In this document: positions 7,419 to 16,067 of the stretch, piece by piece
Layout: every line of letters starts with the position of its first letter
How positions within the stretch are numbered: position 1 is the first letter of the stretch
Origin: Pseudomonas sp. R5-89-07
GTDB taxonomy: Bacteria; Pseudomonadota; Gammaproteobacteria; Pseudomonadales; Pseudomonadaceae
NCBI RefSeq assembly: GCF_003851685.1
Contig: NZ_CP027727.1
Location: forward strand, 3,844,001 to 3,908,000
Direction of reading: 5' to 3'
DNA: 64,000 nt
The notes under the pieces: generated by a model
The model's database searches: none
The model's input: the letters and a program-made list of their open reading frames with translations, nothing else
What the model was told of the DNA's origin: nothing
Position numbers and translations under genes: made by a program

Positions 7419-9112
7419 GCCGGTTCCCCACGGGTGACGCGCAGCACTTCTTCGAGCGTGGTGATGCCGGCCAGCGCCTGGCGCAAGCCCTCTTCATACA
7501 AGGTGCGCAGGCCGGCGCGGCGAGCGGCCTGTTCAAGGGTGGCGGCGTCGGCGTGGCGCATCAGCAGGCCGCGTAGTTCATCGTTCATCACCAGCAATTC
7601 GGTGAGGGCGCTGCGGCCATGGTAGTCGCCGTGGTAGAGCAGGATCGGGCGCTGGTCGGTCAGACGCTCCAGACCATGTTCCTCGATCAACGCCGGTGGC
7701 GCTTCGAACGCCACGCGCGTGGCCGGGTCCAGGCGGCGCACCAGGCGCTGGGCCAGAATGCCGCTGACGGTGGAGGCGATCAGGTAGCTTTCCACACCCA
7801 TGTCCAGCAGCCGCGTGATGCTGGCGGCGGCACTGTTGGTGTGCAGGGTGGAGAGCACCAGATGGCCGGTGAGCGAGGACTGGATGGCGATGCGGCAGGT
7901 TTCCAGGTCACGGATTTCGCCGATCATGATCACGTCCGGGTCCTGGCGCACGATGGAGCGCAGCACGCCGGCAAAGTCCAGGCCGATGGCGGGCTTTACC
8001 TGGATCTGGTTGATGCCTTCGAGCTGGTATTCGACCGGGTCTTCCACGCTGATGATCTTGCGCTCAGGGGTATTGAGCCGCGACAGCGCGGTGTAGAGCG
8101 TGGTGGTTTTGCCCGAGCCGGTCGGCCCGGTCACCAGCAGAATGCCGTGGGGCCGTTCCAGCAATTGGAGGAAGGTATCCAGGCGCTCACCACTGAAGCC
8201 CAGGCTGGGAAAGTCGAACTGCACGGTCTGCCGGTCGAGCAGACGCATCACCACCGATTCGCCAAAACTGGTGGGCACGGTGGACACGCGCAAGTCCAGC
8301 TCCTTGCCCTGGATGCGCAGCATGATGCGCCCGTCCTGGGGCAAGCGGCGCTCGGCAATGTCCAGGCGCGCCATGATCTTGACCCGTGAAATCACCGCCG
8401 CCGAGGAACTCGCCGGGGGCGCCTCGGCGTCGTGCAGCACGCCGTCGATGCGGTAGCGCACCTTGAGCTGATGTTCGAAGGGTTCGATATGAATGTCCGA
8501 GGCGCGCTGTTCCACGGCGCGCTGCAGGATCAGGTTGACCAGGCGAATCACTGGCGCTTCGGACGCCATGTCCTTGAGGTGCTCGATATCGTCGGCCGCG
8601 CCGCCCTGCTCACCCAGGTTCTCCACCAGCGTGCCCATGGCGGATCGGCCCTGGCCGTAATAGCGCTCGATCAGGCTGTCGACTTCAGTGCGCGGGCCGA
8701 CGGCCAGCCAGATCGACACCTGGCAGGCATAGGCCAGGGCCTGGAACGGATACAACTGGGAAGGGTTGGCCGACAGTACACGCAACCCGCCATCGGCCCA
8801 GCCGATAGGCACCAGTTGATGGTGACGCATGAAGCGCTCGGTCAGCGCGGGCAAAGGGTCCAGCAGCGGCGGCGCCGTATCGGCGTGCAACAGGGGCGCG
8901 TCGAGCAAGGCGGCCCAGGCGCGGGCCAGTTCGGTTTCGCTGACCAGCCCCAGGCGCGTGAGCAGGCCGAGCAGGTCGCTACCCTCGGTGGATAAGCGTC
9001 TGGCGCGGTCCAGGTCAACGGTCTTCAGCCCTGCATGCGCCATCAACCATGCGCACACCTGCTCGGTGTGCGGGACAGGCATCTGGCAGGCATTGATGGG
9101 GGCTGACGACAT
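7415..9112 (-). CDS. gspE: T2SS assembly ATPase GspE, variant without the zinc-binding tetracysteine motif
   Basis: A 565-aa secretion ATPase. It has N-terminal N1/N2 domains, then the Walker A GPTGSGKTT near residue 328, Asp boxes (ASDIHIEPFEHQLKVRYRID), a Walker B-like DPDVIMIGEIRD near residue 395 and His box GHLVLSTLHTN. It powers pseudopilus assembly at the inner membrane. Where most GspE proteins carry CxxC...CxxC after QRLVR, this one reads QRLVRRLDPATRVAFEAP with no cysteines, so the zinc subdomain is degenerate. First gene of the secretion operon. The start ATG at 9112 faces the 632-base spacer. Confidence 0.95.
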   Translation of the reverse strand: MSSAPINACQMPVPHTEQVCAWLMAHAGLKTVDLDRARRLSTEGSDLLGLLTRLGLVSETELARAWAALLDAPLLHADTAPPLLDPLPALTERFMRHHQLVPIGWADGGLRVLSANPSQLYPFQALAYACQVSIWLAVGPRTEVDSLIERYYGQGRSAMGTLVENLGEQGGAADDIEHLKDMASEAPVIRLVNLILQRAVEQRASDIHIEPFEHQLKVRYRIDGVLHDAEAPPASSSAAVISRVKIMARLDIAERRLPQDGRIMLRIQGKELDLRVSTVPTSFGESVVMRLLDRQTVQFDFPSLGFSGERLDTFLQLLERPHGILLVTGPTGSGKTTTLYTALSRLNTPERKIISVEDPVEYQLEGINQIQVKPAIGLDFAGVLRSIVRQDPDVIMIGEIRDLETCRIAIQSSLTGHLVLSTLHTNSAAASITRLLDMGVESYLIASTVSGILAQRLVRRLDPATRVAFEAPPALIEEHGLERLTDQRPILLYHGDYHGRSALTELLVMNDELRGLLMRHADAATLEQAARRAGLRTLYEEGLRQALAGITTLEEVLRVTRGEPA

Positions 9113-9744
9113 AATGAAGTGATATCTGATAGGGCGAGAAGTATGGCTATTTGGAACTATCGAACAATGCCATTAGTTCGCCATAGCCCTGCCGGGAGTT
9201 AGCCGGGGGTATCGACTGGAAGTTATAGCGCTAGTTCCTGAGAGTGGGAAATATAAATACAAAACATTGCTGAATGCACTGATTTAGAGCGTTGGCAGCC
9301 AATAGCCACTAGTTGCAATTAGCCATACACCTTAATTGTTCACACACCTTCTCTTAAATAACCGGCACTGAAAAACAGGCAAGCGTTTTACTCTGGCAAT
9401 AGGCGCGAACGGGTTTCTCCGGGACGGGATTCGTACCCCTCTTCCACAACCAATAAGGCTTTTTCGCACAGGCGTGCCCAGGGAGCTGATCGAACGACTA
9501 TTTCGGCCTAACGATGCTTATAAAACGCTATTAAAGGCATTTAGCCATACCTTTCACCATTCCCAAAAACCATCTGATTACAGTCAGTTGGACGATAAGG
9601 GAGCCACGCGCTCGTCGAAAAATTGTCGAGAAAATGCGCCAAACGCTGTTAATTCCCCTCCTTTACAGGCGAAGAAGCACGCCTAGACTCTCACTCGATT
9701 CAGCTCCCTGGATCATGACTAACACTGGAAAAAGGATATTCAAA
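9113..9744. other. Spacer between the T2SS operon and the large plus-strand locus
   Basis: 632 bases, distinctly more AT-rich than the flanking genes, separating two divergent operons and so expected to hold both promoters. I see no convincing coding sequence. The 9-mer TAGCCATAC occurs three times: inverted at 9141-9149 and direct at 9320-9328 and 9542-9550. A tRNA T-arm-like stretch near 9421-9455 was considered and not accepted. No clear sigma-70 promoter was fixed by eye. Confidence 0.6.
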
Positions 9745-10080
9745 ATGAACGCCTTCACTTCGGTAAATACCGTCACCACGCCCCTGACCATCAACTGCAA
9801 CTCCGTGGTCACGTATAACGGCGATCCCAACGAAACAACCAAGGTCACGTTCAACTACCAGAACAACCTGCTGTGGGCTACCCAAGTCAATAACACCGCC
9901 TCAACGCAAACGCTCTCCGCCGACGCCCCTGCCGGACCGGTGATCCTGCGCGCGGGTGCCAAGGTGACGCTGCAAAACGTCGGCGCGGGGTTCAGCATCC
10001 TGTTCACTGGCGTGATCGTCGACAGCGGCTCCGAGACGCCTTTCACCAGCACCAACATCGGTACATTCAGCCTTTCCTGA
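9745..10080 (+). CDS. Small Thr/Asn-rich, beta-rich protein of unknown function
   Basis: A 111-aa protein. The ATG at 9745 is preceded by AAAGGA with eight bases of spacing, which decides the start. There is no signal peptide and no transmembrane helix. Alternating hydrophobic and Thr/Asn residues (TPLTINCNSVVTYNGD, TTKVTFNYQNNLLWATQVNN, VILRAGAKVTLQNVG) suggest an all-beta fold, with one Cys. I do not recognise a family. It is the first gene of the plus-strand locus and is followed by a hairpin at 10114-10145, so it could be made in excess over the downstream genes. Confidence 0.7.
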   Translation: MNAFTSVNTVTTPLTINCNSVVTYNGDPNETTKVTFNYQNNLLWATQVNNTASTQTLSADAPAGPVILRAGAKVTLQNVGAGFSILFTGVIVDSGSETPFTSTNIGTFSLS

Positions 10081-10113
10081 TCCATACGGGTTCTTTAGCC
10101 AGACCCCATCCTT

Positions 10114-10145
10114 GAAGCCGGCGGACGCGCAAGTTCGTCGGCTTC
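10114..10145 (+). terminator. Hairpin after the first gene, possible attenuator
   Basis: A 10-base-pair stem (10114-10123 with 10136-10145, one G-U pair) around a 12-base loop, 33 bases after the stop of the 111-aa gene. Only ATTTAACG follows instead of a strong U run, so it is more likely a partial terminator or an RNA-processing stem than a full stop. Confidence 0.4.
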
Positions 10146-10181
10146 ATTTAACGCAGTACGGGACATGGACGGTACCCTCGC

Positions 10182-11117
10182 GTGACAAAGCATCGGATGC
10201 TTTATACCCGGGTTTGCTGGTTAACACTGGGCGCGATTCTGGCAACCATACTGTGGCTACTGGCGACCGGCAGACCTGTGTCGACGGCTTTGCCTGACGG
10301 GTTCAGCCAGACTTTTTCCAGCGTCGAGTACGCATCCCTGACATCGGGTTGCACCGACCTTCCCCCCTCTCCTTCCACCTCTTCGGTGCCTCCTGAACCC
10401 TGCTTGCCGGGTCCGATACTGCTGCCCGGCATGAACGTCAGCCGTCAGGTCGGTCCGGTGCTGTTCGTACTGGTCGTCGATAGCCGCGAGGCCCGGGTGA
10501 ACGCCGAACTGTCCATGGGCGGCGCTGGCCTGACAGGGTTGAGCATGACGGCCGAAACACCCACTGCCACCTTTGACCTGGCCAGCGATGGCCAGCGGGT
10601 ACGTGGCAGCCTGGGCGCATTTTTCTGTGCCCCTGCGAACACTTCGCATGTGCTCGCCGACTTCAATATCGAAGGCACACACGACGACAACAAACACAGC
10701 GCGCAAGCCTACCGCGGCGACCTCATCCGCTGGCAGAGCCCAACGACCAGCGTGATTGCCAGCTACCGCCAACCCTTGTTGCCAGACCTGCAAGTGACCG
10801 TGGAACTGCTTGAACCCTACAAACCCGACAGCAGCAACGCGTTGACGGCCCAAGTGAGTTTCTACTACGCCACGAACCTGATCGACCGCTACACCGTCAT
10901 GGCCACCGCCACCCCCGTGACCCTGCGCAAATCCAAGGTCGGGCCCGTACATATCCAGGGTGGGGCCTTGTCGTTTCGTCCCGCCACCCAGGAACAGCGG
11001 GGGCAGCTGAGCCTCGATGGCACTTTCCAGTCCGGCCATAACCTGCCCAACCACTACGCCGGCAGCATCGCCGACTGGTCGTGGATTCGTGGGCGTGCCG
11101 ACAATTGCAGGGGATAG
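10182..11117 (+). CDS. Membrane-anchored or exported protein of unknown function
   Basis: A 311-aa protein from a GTG at 10182; an ATG five codons later (10197) is an alternative start. Residues about 7-28 (LYTRVCWLTLGAILATILWL) form a hydrophobic signal peptide or anchor, and the rest would lie in the periplasm. The body is beta-rich, has a Pro/Ser stretch with two Cys near residues 57-75, and ends with two more Cys. Phrases such as FDLASDGQRVRGSLGAFF suggest strand repeats. No family recognised. The stop is two bases before the ATG of the 1191-aa gene, so the two are probably co-translated. It is the only protein of this locus with an export signal. Confidence 0.75.
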   Translation: MTKHRMLYTRVCWLTLGAILATILWLLATGRPVSTALPDGFSQTFSSVEYASLTSGCTDLPPSPSTSSVPPEPCLPGPILLPGMNVSRQVGPVLFVLVVDSREARVNAELSMGGAGLTGLSMTAETPTATFDLASDGQRVRGSLGAFFCAPANTSHVLADFNIEGTHDDNKHSAQAYRGDLIRWQSPTTSVIASYRQPLLPDLQVTVELLEPYKPDSSNALTAQVSFYYATNLIDRYTVMATATPVTLRKSKVGPVHIQGGALSFRPATQEQRGQLSLDGTFQSGHNLPNHYAGSIADWSWIRGRADNCRG

Positions 11118-11119
11118 AC

Positions 11120-14100
11120 ATGACCAGCCGCGCCGCCACCCCATCCGACTATCAGCAAATTGCCAACAGCGCGGCCTATGCCCTGCCCGATGACAGTGGT
11201 TATGGCTGGCGCGGCTACGTGATGCCCCAAGGCACCCCACCAGCCGACTTGCCGACCAGCCTGAGCCCTGCCGATGCATTCGATAAGCAGGCCGGCCATT
11301 ACCTGTTCGCCCCCAGCGAACCGGTCAGCCTACGCAGCGATCCGTCGGGTTTTATTAGCGCCCTCTATGGCTTTCTGTTTGCCGTCGAACAGCGCAACTT
11401 CGTCGGCAGGGCGTTGCTCTGGTTGCCGGGCAGCAACCTGCCGGCGCCCAAAAGCTTCAACGACTATGGGTTGCGCATCAGCCTGGGAGCGTCCTGCCAA
11501 GTGCAGAACAACCTCAACGTGAAGCTCGGCGATCGCCTGACCTTCTTCATCAACTTCGGCACCTTCGTCAAATACGATGCCGACTGCAACGCGTTGCGCC
11601 TGAAGTCCACTACCGGCATCAGCATGGGCTTCAACGACAAACTGCAGGCAGACAGTGGCCTGCAACTGACTCCCCCACTGCAGCCGTTGGCCTATGTGCC
11701 GCTGGACGGTAGCCAGGCCGCAAGCCTGGTTTATGCCTTGACCTACAACTGCGTGGCTGCGCTGCGGTATTTCCAGACCGGCTTCGCCTATGTGGTCAAC
11801 ACCGGGAACGGCAACACCCTACTCAACTACCCGGTGTTCAACCCGATCGGCATGCCGGCCACGTTGAACATGGGCGGTGTTCTCGACCCGCTGGACCGGC
11901 TGAACCAGCACATCAGTGCGCCGCAACTGGCCGCCGGGTTGATCCGAACCGGCCTGGCCTTCGCCGCTGCCGGCAGCACCTCGCTGCCCAGTCAATGGCG
12001 CAGCACTGCCGGCAACCCTATCAATCTGGTCCCGCTCAATGGCCTCGATGCCAATGGCTGGCCCCTGCCCCACGCAGCCAGCCTGGTGTTCTGCGATGAC
12101 GGCGCGAGCTACAGCCTCACCCTGAGCGGTGACTATGGCTTGAGTCTGCCGACCCTTCCCGCCACCGTCGGGCAATATTTGTTGTGCGGCATCTTCGGTA
12201 CCGAATGGCTGAGCTTTTCCAACTACAATTCTGCGGCCAGCCCCACCGAAAATGACCGCATACGCCTGCTCGCCGCTCAACCGGCGTATGCACCCATCTT
12301 CCCGTTCCAGACCAGCAGCCTGGTTTCCCCCACCAGTGGCGCGGTCACCGCCCTGCTGACCGGCGACTACCGGACCTCCTGGAGCAGCCTGATTGCCGGC
12401 GCCTCCACCCCGGCCTATAGCGCACAGCCCGACGGCAGCCCACTGTATGGCCAGGCCGCGGCCGCCGGCGACACCGTAATGCTGGCCCCCGCCGCGCCGC
12501 GCACACCGCTCCCGCAAACCCCCGGCTTCGCCTTCCCCCTGGTGCCGTATGCCGGCATGACCAATACGACGGACGTCAACCTGACCCAGTTCGAGAGCGA
12601 GATTCTTGCCGCCTCGCGCAAGAGCCTTATCAGCGCCGCCACCCTGCCGGGCAGGCGGGCCGCACGGCTCAAACGCCTGCAACGGGCCCCGGCTGGCGCG
12701 TCCGAAAAACCCGATCGGGCGACAACACCGCAAGGCTTGCTGGTGGACCTGGATCCGGACGGTATCGGCTATAGCAAAGTGCTGCTGGCACGCTCGAAAT
12801 CTGCCGAGAATATGCTGGATTTTGCCTTCGAGCAGCCCACCGATGCGCTGCACGAGGCGCTGCAAACCAATCAGCTATTTCTCGTCGGCGTCAACCCGCA
12901 ACCGTTTTTCACCCAGGGCGCAACGTTCAGTAACCAACTGGAGATCGCCGACTGGCACTTCATCGCCAATATCGGCGCCGGCGTGCAAACCACCAGCTAT
13001 CGCAACGTGCTGATCATGAAATATTGCAGTGGCAGCCTGAAAGAGCGCATCGACAATCCCAACCGCTGGACCATGCCCGAGACGTTCTCGAAAACCGCAG
13101 ACCTGGTGCCGGGCCTTGAGACCCTGGCCTACACCGGTTTGTCCCAGTGGCTGCAGGACTTTATCAGCGCCGCCGAGCTCAAGGCCGCCGCCGCGCCGGA
13201 CAGCCTCTATGCGGACTTCGTCGCCCAGGTCAACGACCCCGAATGGAAAGGCTTTATGGTGCTCAACGCCGACCTGCCCCTGGACAGCCTCCCCGAGCAA
13301 TTGGCCGGGATCGCCGCTGGCATCGATTACAGCCGCTTTCTCGCCCACCACTTCGGTGCCAGCGTCAGTCGCGTCAGTCATCAGGACGACACCTTGGATA
13401 TCCAGGGCATCTCTAACCTCTTCGGACTGATCGACTATCAGAACCCGGCTTATGAACAGGCCCGGGCCGACGGCGCGGAGGCCGACATGCCCATTGCCCT
13501 GGCTACGACCGAAGGTTATGCCTTCAGCGTCCTCCAGCTTCAGGCACTGTTTCGTCAGTCCCGGCTGGTGACCTTCAACAGTCGTATCCAACTGAGCCTG
13601 GACCGCCTGTTCGGTTCAGCGATCCAGGCCACACGACGCGCCGAAACCCCCAGTGCCGTAAATGCCATGGTCCTCGACGGCAGCGCCCTGCAACAAAACG
13701 ACACCACCACCTATGTCTTCGAACAAAGCCAGAGCTACCTGTTCAACCTGGACAGCAACGTGCTACCGGCCGCATCAGTCAATCGCATCCAGTTCAACAC
13801 CCTGGGCAGCCCGAACGGCGGCGCCACCACCGCCAGTCGTTTCCTATTGTGGGGCAAGCTGGACTTCGCCCTGCTCGAAACCTCCTCCGGGCCATTGGAC
13901 CTGCTGTCCTTTGGCAGCGAAGACGGCAGTCCGAGCAACGAGGGCCTGGCTTATACCAACCTGCAGATCGGCATGAGTTTCCCCAGCGCCACACCCAACG
14001 CCGTGGGTTTCAGCTTCAATCCCGACAACCTGGGATTCGATCCAGTCACCAGCCAGGTTCGCGGAAAAAGCCTCTACAAAGGTTTTACCCTGCAGCTCAA

Positions 14101-14695
14101 GCAATTCATCCAGGCGCCGGAACAAAAGAAACCCGCGGACTACGGTTTTCTCCCGGTCCTGCCGGAGAACCTCTCGCTCAAGCCTATGTCCGGAGCCTGG
14201 TCGGGCATTGTCTACAAGGTCACCATGGGATCGCCCGGCGCCTTGGTCTCAGGTGCTGGTTTCGAGTCCGACCTCTTGGTTGCCTGGTCGCCCGGCAGCC
14301 AAAGCGCCGACGCCACTCCAATGCTCTTCGTTGGCTTGAGCCTGCCAGGCGCCGCGCCGTCCGCCAGCGTGTTTTCCCTGCAGGGAATCATCAAGGTTTC
14401 CACCGGACCGATAAAACTGCTCTACCAGACCATCCCGGGGCAGCCCGATCCGCAAGCGAAATTCTTCAACCTGCAACTGACCGATATCGGCATCAAGATC
14501 CTCGGCATCGCCAAGTTGCCCCCAGGGGCGACCCTGCAGTTTTTCCTGTTTGGCGACCCTCAGTCGTCCGGCAGCCTGGGTTGGTACGCCGCCTACGTCA
14601 AAGATCCGGACAGCGACACCGAACGCCTGCTGGCCCTGGCGCCGGATACGCCCACGCATCCGGCACTGACCGGGCCATCGGAGATTGCCTCATGA
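11120..14695 (+). CDS. Large beta-rich protein of unknown function (1191 aa)
   Basis: The start ATG at 11120 follows AGGGGA. No signal peptide. The first 420 residues are rich in Leu, Tyr and Gly strands. A Pro-rich and basic linker lies near residues 480-540 (RRAARLKRLQRAPAG). The C-terminal third has segments such as KFFNLQLTDIGIKILGIAKL and PPGATLQFFLFGDP that recall large bacterial proteins annotated as DUF6603; that is memory, not a search. The same general style recurs in the 3470-aa neighbour, so the two may be paralogous in part. The stop overlaps the next gene as ATGA. I do not know its function. The cytoplasmic location is inferred only from the lack of a signal. Confidence 0.8.
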   Translation: MTSRAATPSDYQQIANSAAYALPDDSGYGWRGYVMPQGTPPADLPTSLSPADAFDKQAGHYLFAPSEPVSLRSDPSGFISALYGFLFAVEQRNFVGRALLWLPGSNLPAPKSFNDYGLRISLGASCQVQNNLNVKLGDRLTFFINFGTFVKYDADCNALRLKSTTGISMGFNDKLQADSGLQLTPPLQPLAYVPLDGSQAASLVYALTYNCVAALRYFQTGFAYVVNTGNGNTLLNYPVFNPIGMPATLNMGGVLDPLDRLNQHISAPQLAAGLIRTGLAFAAAGSTSLPSQWRSTAGNPINLVPLNGLDANGWPLPHAASLVFCDDGASYSLTLSGDYGLSLPTLPATVGQYLLCGIFGTEWLSFSNYNSAASPTENDRIRLLAAQPAYAPIFPFQTSSLVSPTSGAVTALLTGDYRTSWSSLIAGASTPAYSAQPDGSPLYGQAAAAGDTVMLAPAAPRTPLPQTPGFAFPLVPYAGMTNTTDVNLTQFESEILAASRKSLISAATLPGRRAARLKRLQRAPAGASEKPDRATTPQGLLVDLDPDGIGYSKVLLARSKSAENMLDFAFEQPTDALHEALQTNQLFLVGVNPQPFFTQGATFSNQLEIADWHFIANIGAGVQTTSYRNVLIMKYCSGSLKERIDNPNRWTMPETFSKTADLVPGLETLAYTGLSQWLQDFISAAELKAAAAPDSLYADFVAQVNDPEWKGFMVLNADLPLDSLPEQLAGIAAGIDYSRFLAHHFGASVSRVSHQDDTLDIQGISNLFGLIDYQNPAYEQARADGAEADMPIALATTEGYAFSVLQLQALFRQSRLVTFNSRIQLSLDRLFGSAIQATRRAETPSAVNAMVLDGSALQQNDTTTYVFEQSQSYLFNLDSNVLPAASVNRIQFNTLGSPNGGATTASRFLLWGKLDFALLETSSGPLDLLSFGSEDGSPSNEGLAYTNLQIGMSFPSATPNAVGFSFNPDNLGFDPVTSQVRGKSLYKGFTLQLKQFIQAPEQKKPADYGFLPVLPENLSLKPMSGAWSGIVYKVTMGSPGALVSGAGFESDLLVAWSPGSQSADATPMLFVGLSLPGAAPSASVFSLQGIIKVSTGPIKLLYQTIPGQPDPQAKFFNLQLTDIGIKILGIAKLPPGATLQFFLFGDPQSSGSLGWYAAYVKDPDSDTERLLALAPDTPTHPALTGPSEIAS

Positions 14696-16050
14696 CGCGC
14701 GTCCTGTACTGGAACATCGAGAGCTTCGGCTATAACAAGATCCGCCCCTTGAGCACCAAGCGGGACCGCACCGGGGCGCTCATTCCCGACCTGGACGCTG
14801 CCGACCGACTGGCACTGATCCTGGCCCATATCACCGCCTTCAACCCGGACATCTTCGTAGTGGTGGAGACCGCCAGCGGCCCGAGCAACGGCCCGGGCTC
14901 ACTGATTTCCCCAACCGGCGGCTGGCAAGGTTGTGTCGAGCTGCTGTTGCGCATTCGCAACCTGACCGGCCTTGCCTGGAACCTGGTGCCGCCCCTGGTG
15001 GTCGGCCAGGCCGGGCGAGCCGAGGGCGTCGCGGTGTTCTACAAACCGGTGATCCCGGCGGGCCCCGGCGTGGCGGCCGGCAGACGCTTGTTCACCGGCC
15101 CCAACGCCTGGTCACCAGCGGGCAATGGCGTCAGCTTCAACCCCACGGTTTTGCCCGCGCCCGCCGCCGGCAACTACCCGCCGCTGCAGACCAACGCTTG
15201 TTTTACCGTCGCCGGTCGCGCTATTCCGCCTACCGCCCTGAACCCCGGCAACCCGTCCGAAAGCCGGTGCGCGGCGCGGGTCGATTTCGTCGATAACCTC
15301 GGCGCGCCCATCAACTATGGCGGCCTGCGCGAACCCTATATGGTGACGTTCTGTGAAACCGTCGACGGCCCGCCCGTGGTGGTGCAGCGCAACCTCACGC
15401 TGTTCGCCATCCATTCGCCGCCGCAGTACGTGGCGGCCAACGCCTACCTCAACGGTCTGGCCAACGTGCGTGACATCAGCGCCGCCCTGGGCGCCCTGGA
15501 AACCCGGGTCATCACCGGTGATTTCAATGTCAACCTGCTAAGCCAGACCGGCAATGATCCACTGCGCTACGCCCCGCTCACGGGCCTGGGCTATGCCCTG
15601 CAACTGCAACCACCGGCCGCGGCCCCGCCTCCGGCCCTGGATGCCTACATGGGCTATTTCGCCACCCACCTCAAGAGCAAGAAATCGACGGTCTTCTGGT
15701 CGACCAACGTCGGAGCCGTGCCTTATCCGGGTTACCGCTACATCGGCTCGTCGAGCAGCAGCAACCTGTATTCGATCGACAACATCCTGGTGCGTGGCGG
15801 CGCGGCCGGGAACTTCACCATCGCCAACACCGTGGTCGGCACGCCGCTGAATGTGGTCAACCCTGCGCCTGGCGGTGCGCCCGTGGGCATGGTGGCCATC
15901 GCCAGCGATTTCCAGGCGCCTCCGCTCGGCTGGCCGCCATCACCGGCGCCAGCATTCGCCGCTGGCGACCGGCAGCGTTTCCGTGGGTGGCGAAACATGG
16001 GGCACATCCGCTCCACCAGCGATCACCTGGCCCTGTTCGTGACAGTCTGA
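14692..16050 (+). CDS. Endonuclease/exonuclease/phosphatase (DNase I-like fold) family protein
   Basis: A 452-aa protein with the ordered motifs of the EEP superfamily: VLYWNIESFG (Asn8, Glu10), NPDIFVVVE (Glu59), LTLFAIHSPP (His241), VITGDFNVNL (Asp277, Asn279), SIDNILV (Asp363) and STSDHLALFV (Asp444-His445). All catalytic positions that I can place are present, so it is probably an active metal-dependent phosphodiesterase. The substrate could be nucleic acid, an inositol phosphate or a lipid head group; sequence alone does not decide. An insertion rich in Pro and Gly lies between residues 125 and 230. No signal peptide. Translationally coupled to the 1191-aa gene (ATGA overlap, GGAG nine bases upstream). 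Confidence 0.85.
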   Translation: MTRVLYWNIESFGYNKIRPLSTKRDRTGALIPDLDAADRLALILAHITAFNPDIFVVVETASGPSNGPGSLISPTGGWQGCVELLLRIRNLTGLAWNLVPPLVVGQAGRAEGVAVFYKPVIPAGPGVAAGRRLFTGPNAWSPAGNGVSFNPTVLPAPAAGNYPPLQTNACFTVAGRAIPPTALNPGNPSESRCAARVDFVDNLGAPINYGGLREPYMVTFCETVDGPPVVVQRNLTLFAIHSPPQYVAANAYLNGLANVRDISAALGALETRVITGDFNVNLLSQTGNDPLRYAPLTGLGYALQLQPPAAAPPPALDAYMGYFATHLKSKKSTVFWSTNVGAVPYPGYRYIGSSSSSNLYSIDNILVRGGAAGNFTIANTVVGTPLNVVNPAPGGAPVGMVAIASDFQAPPLGWPPSPAPAFAAGDRQRFRGWRNMGHIRSTSDHLALFVTV

Positions 16051-16067
16051 TTTCAAGGAGAAGACAG

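Noticed and set aside
9421..9455. tRNA-like fragment or attachment site (GGGACGGGATTCGTACCCC)
   Set aside because: It resembles a tRNA T-arm and partly the tRNA-Pro 3' end, but the match is broken into pieces of eight and six bases with gaps, and no cloverleaf or exact direct repeat of the tRNA-Pro end was found.
9474..9686. Open frame of 70 codons in the spacer before the unknown locus
   Set aside because: No ribosome site, biased composition and no recognisable sequence. It lies in AT-rich DNA where the promoter is expected.
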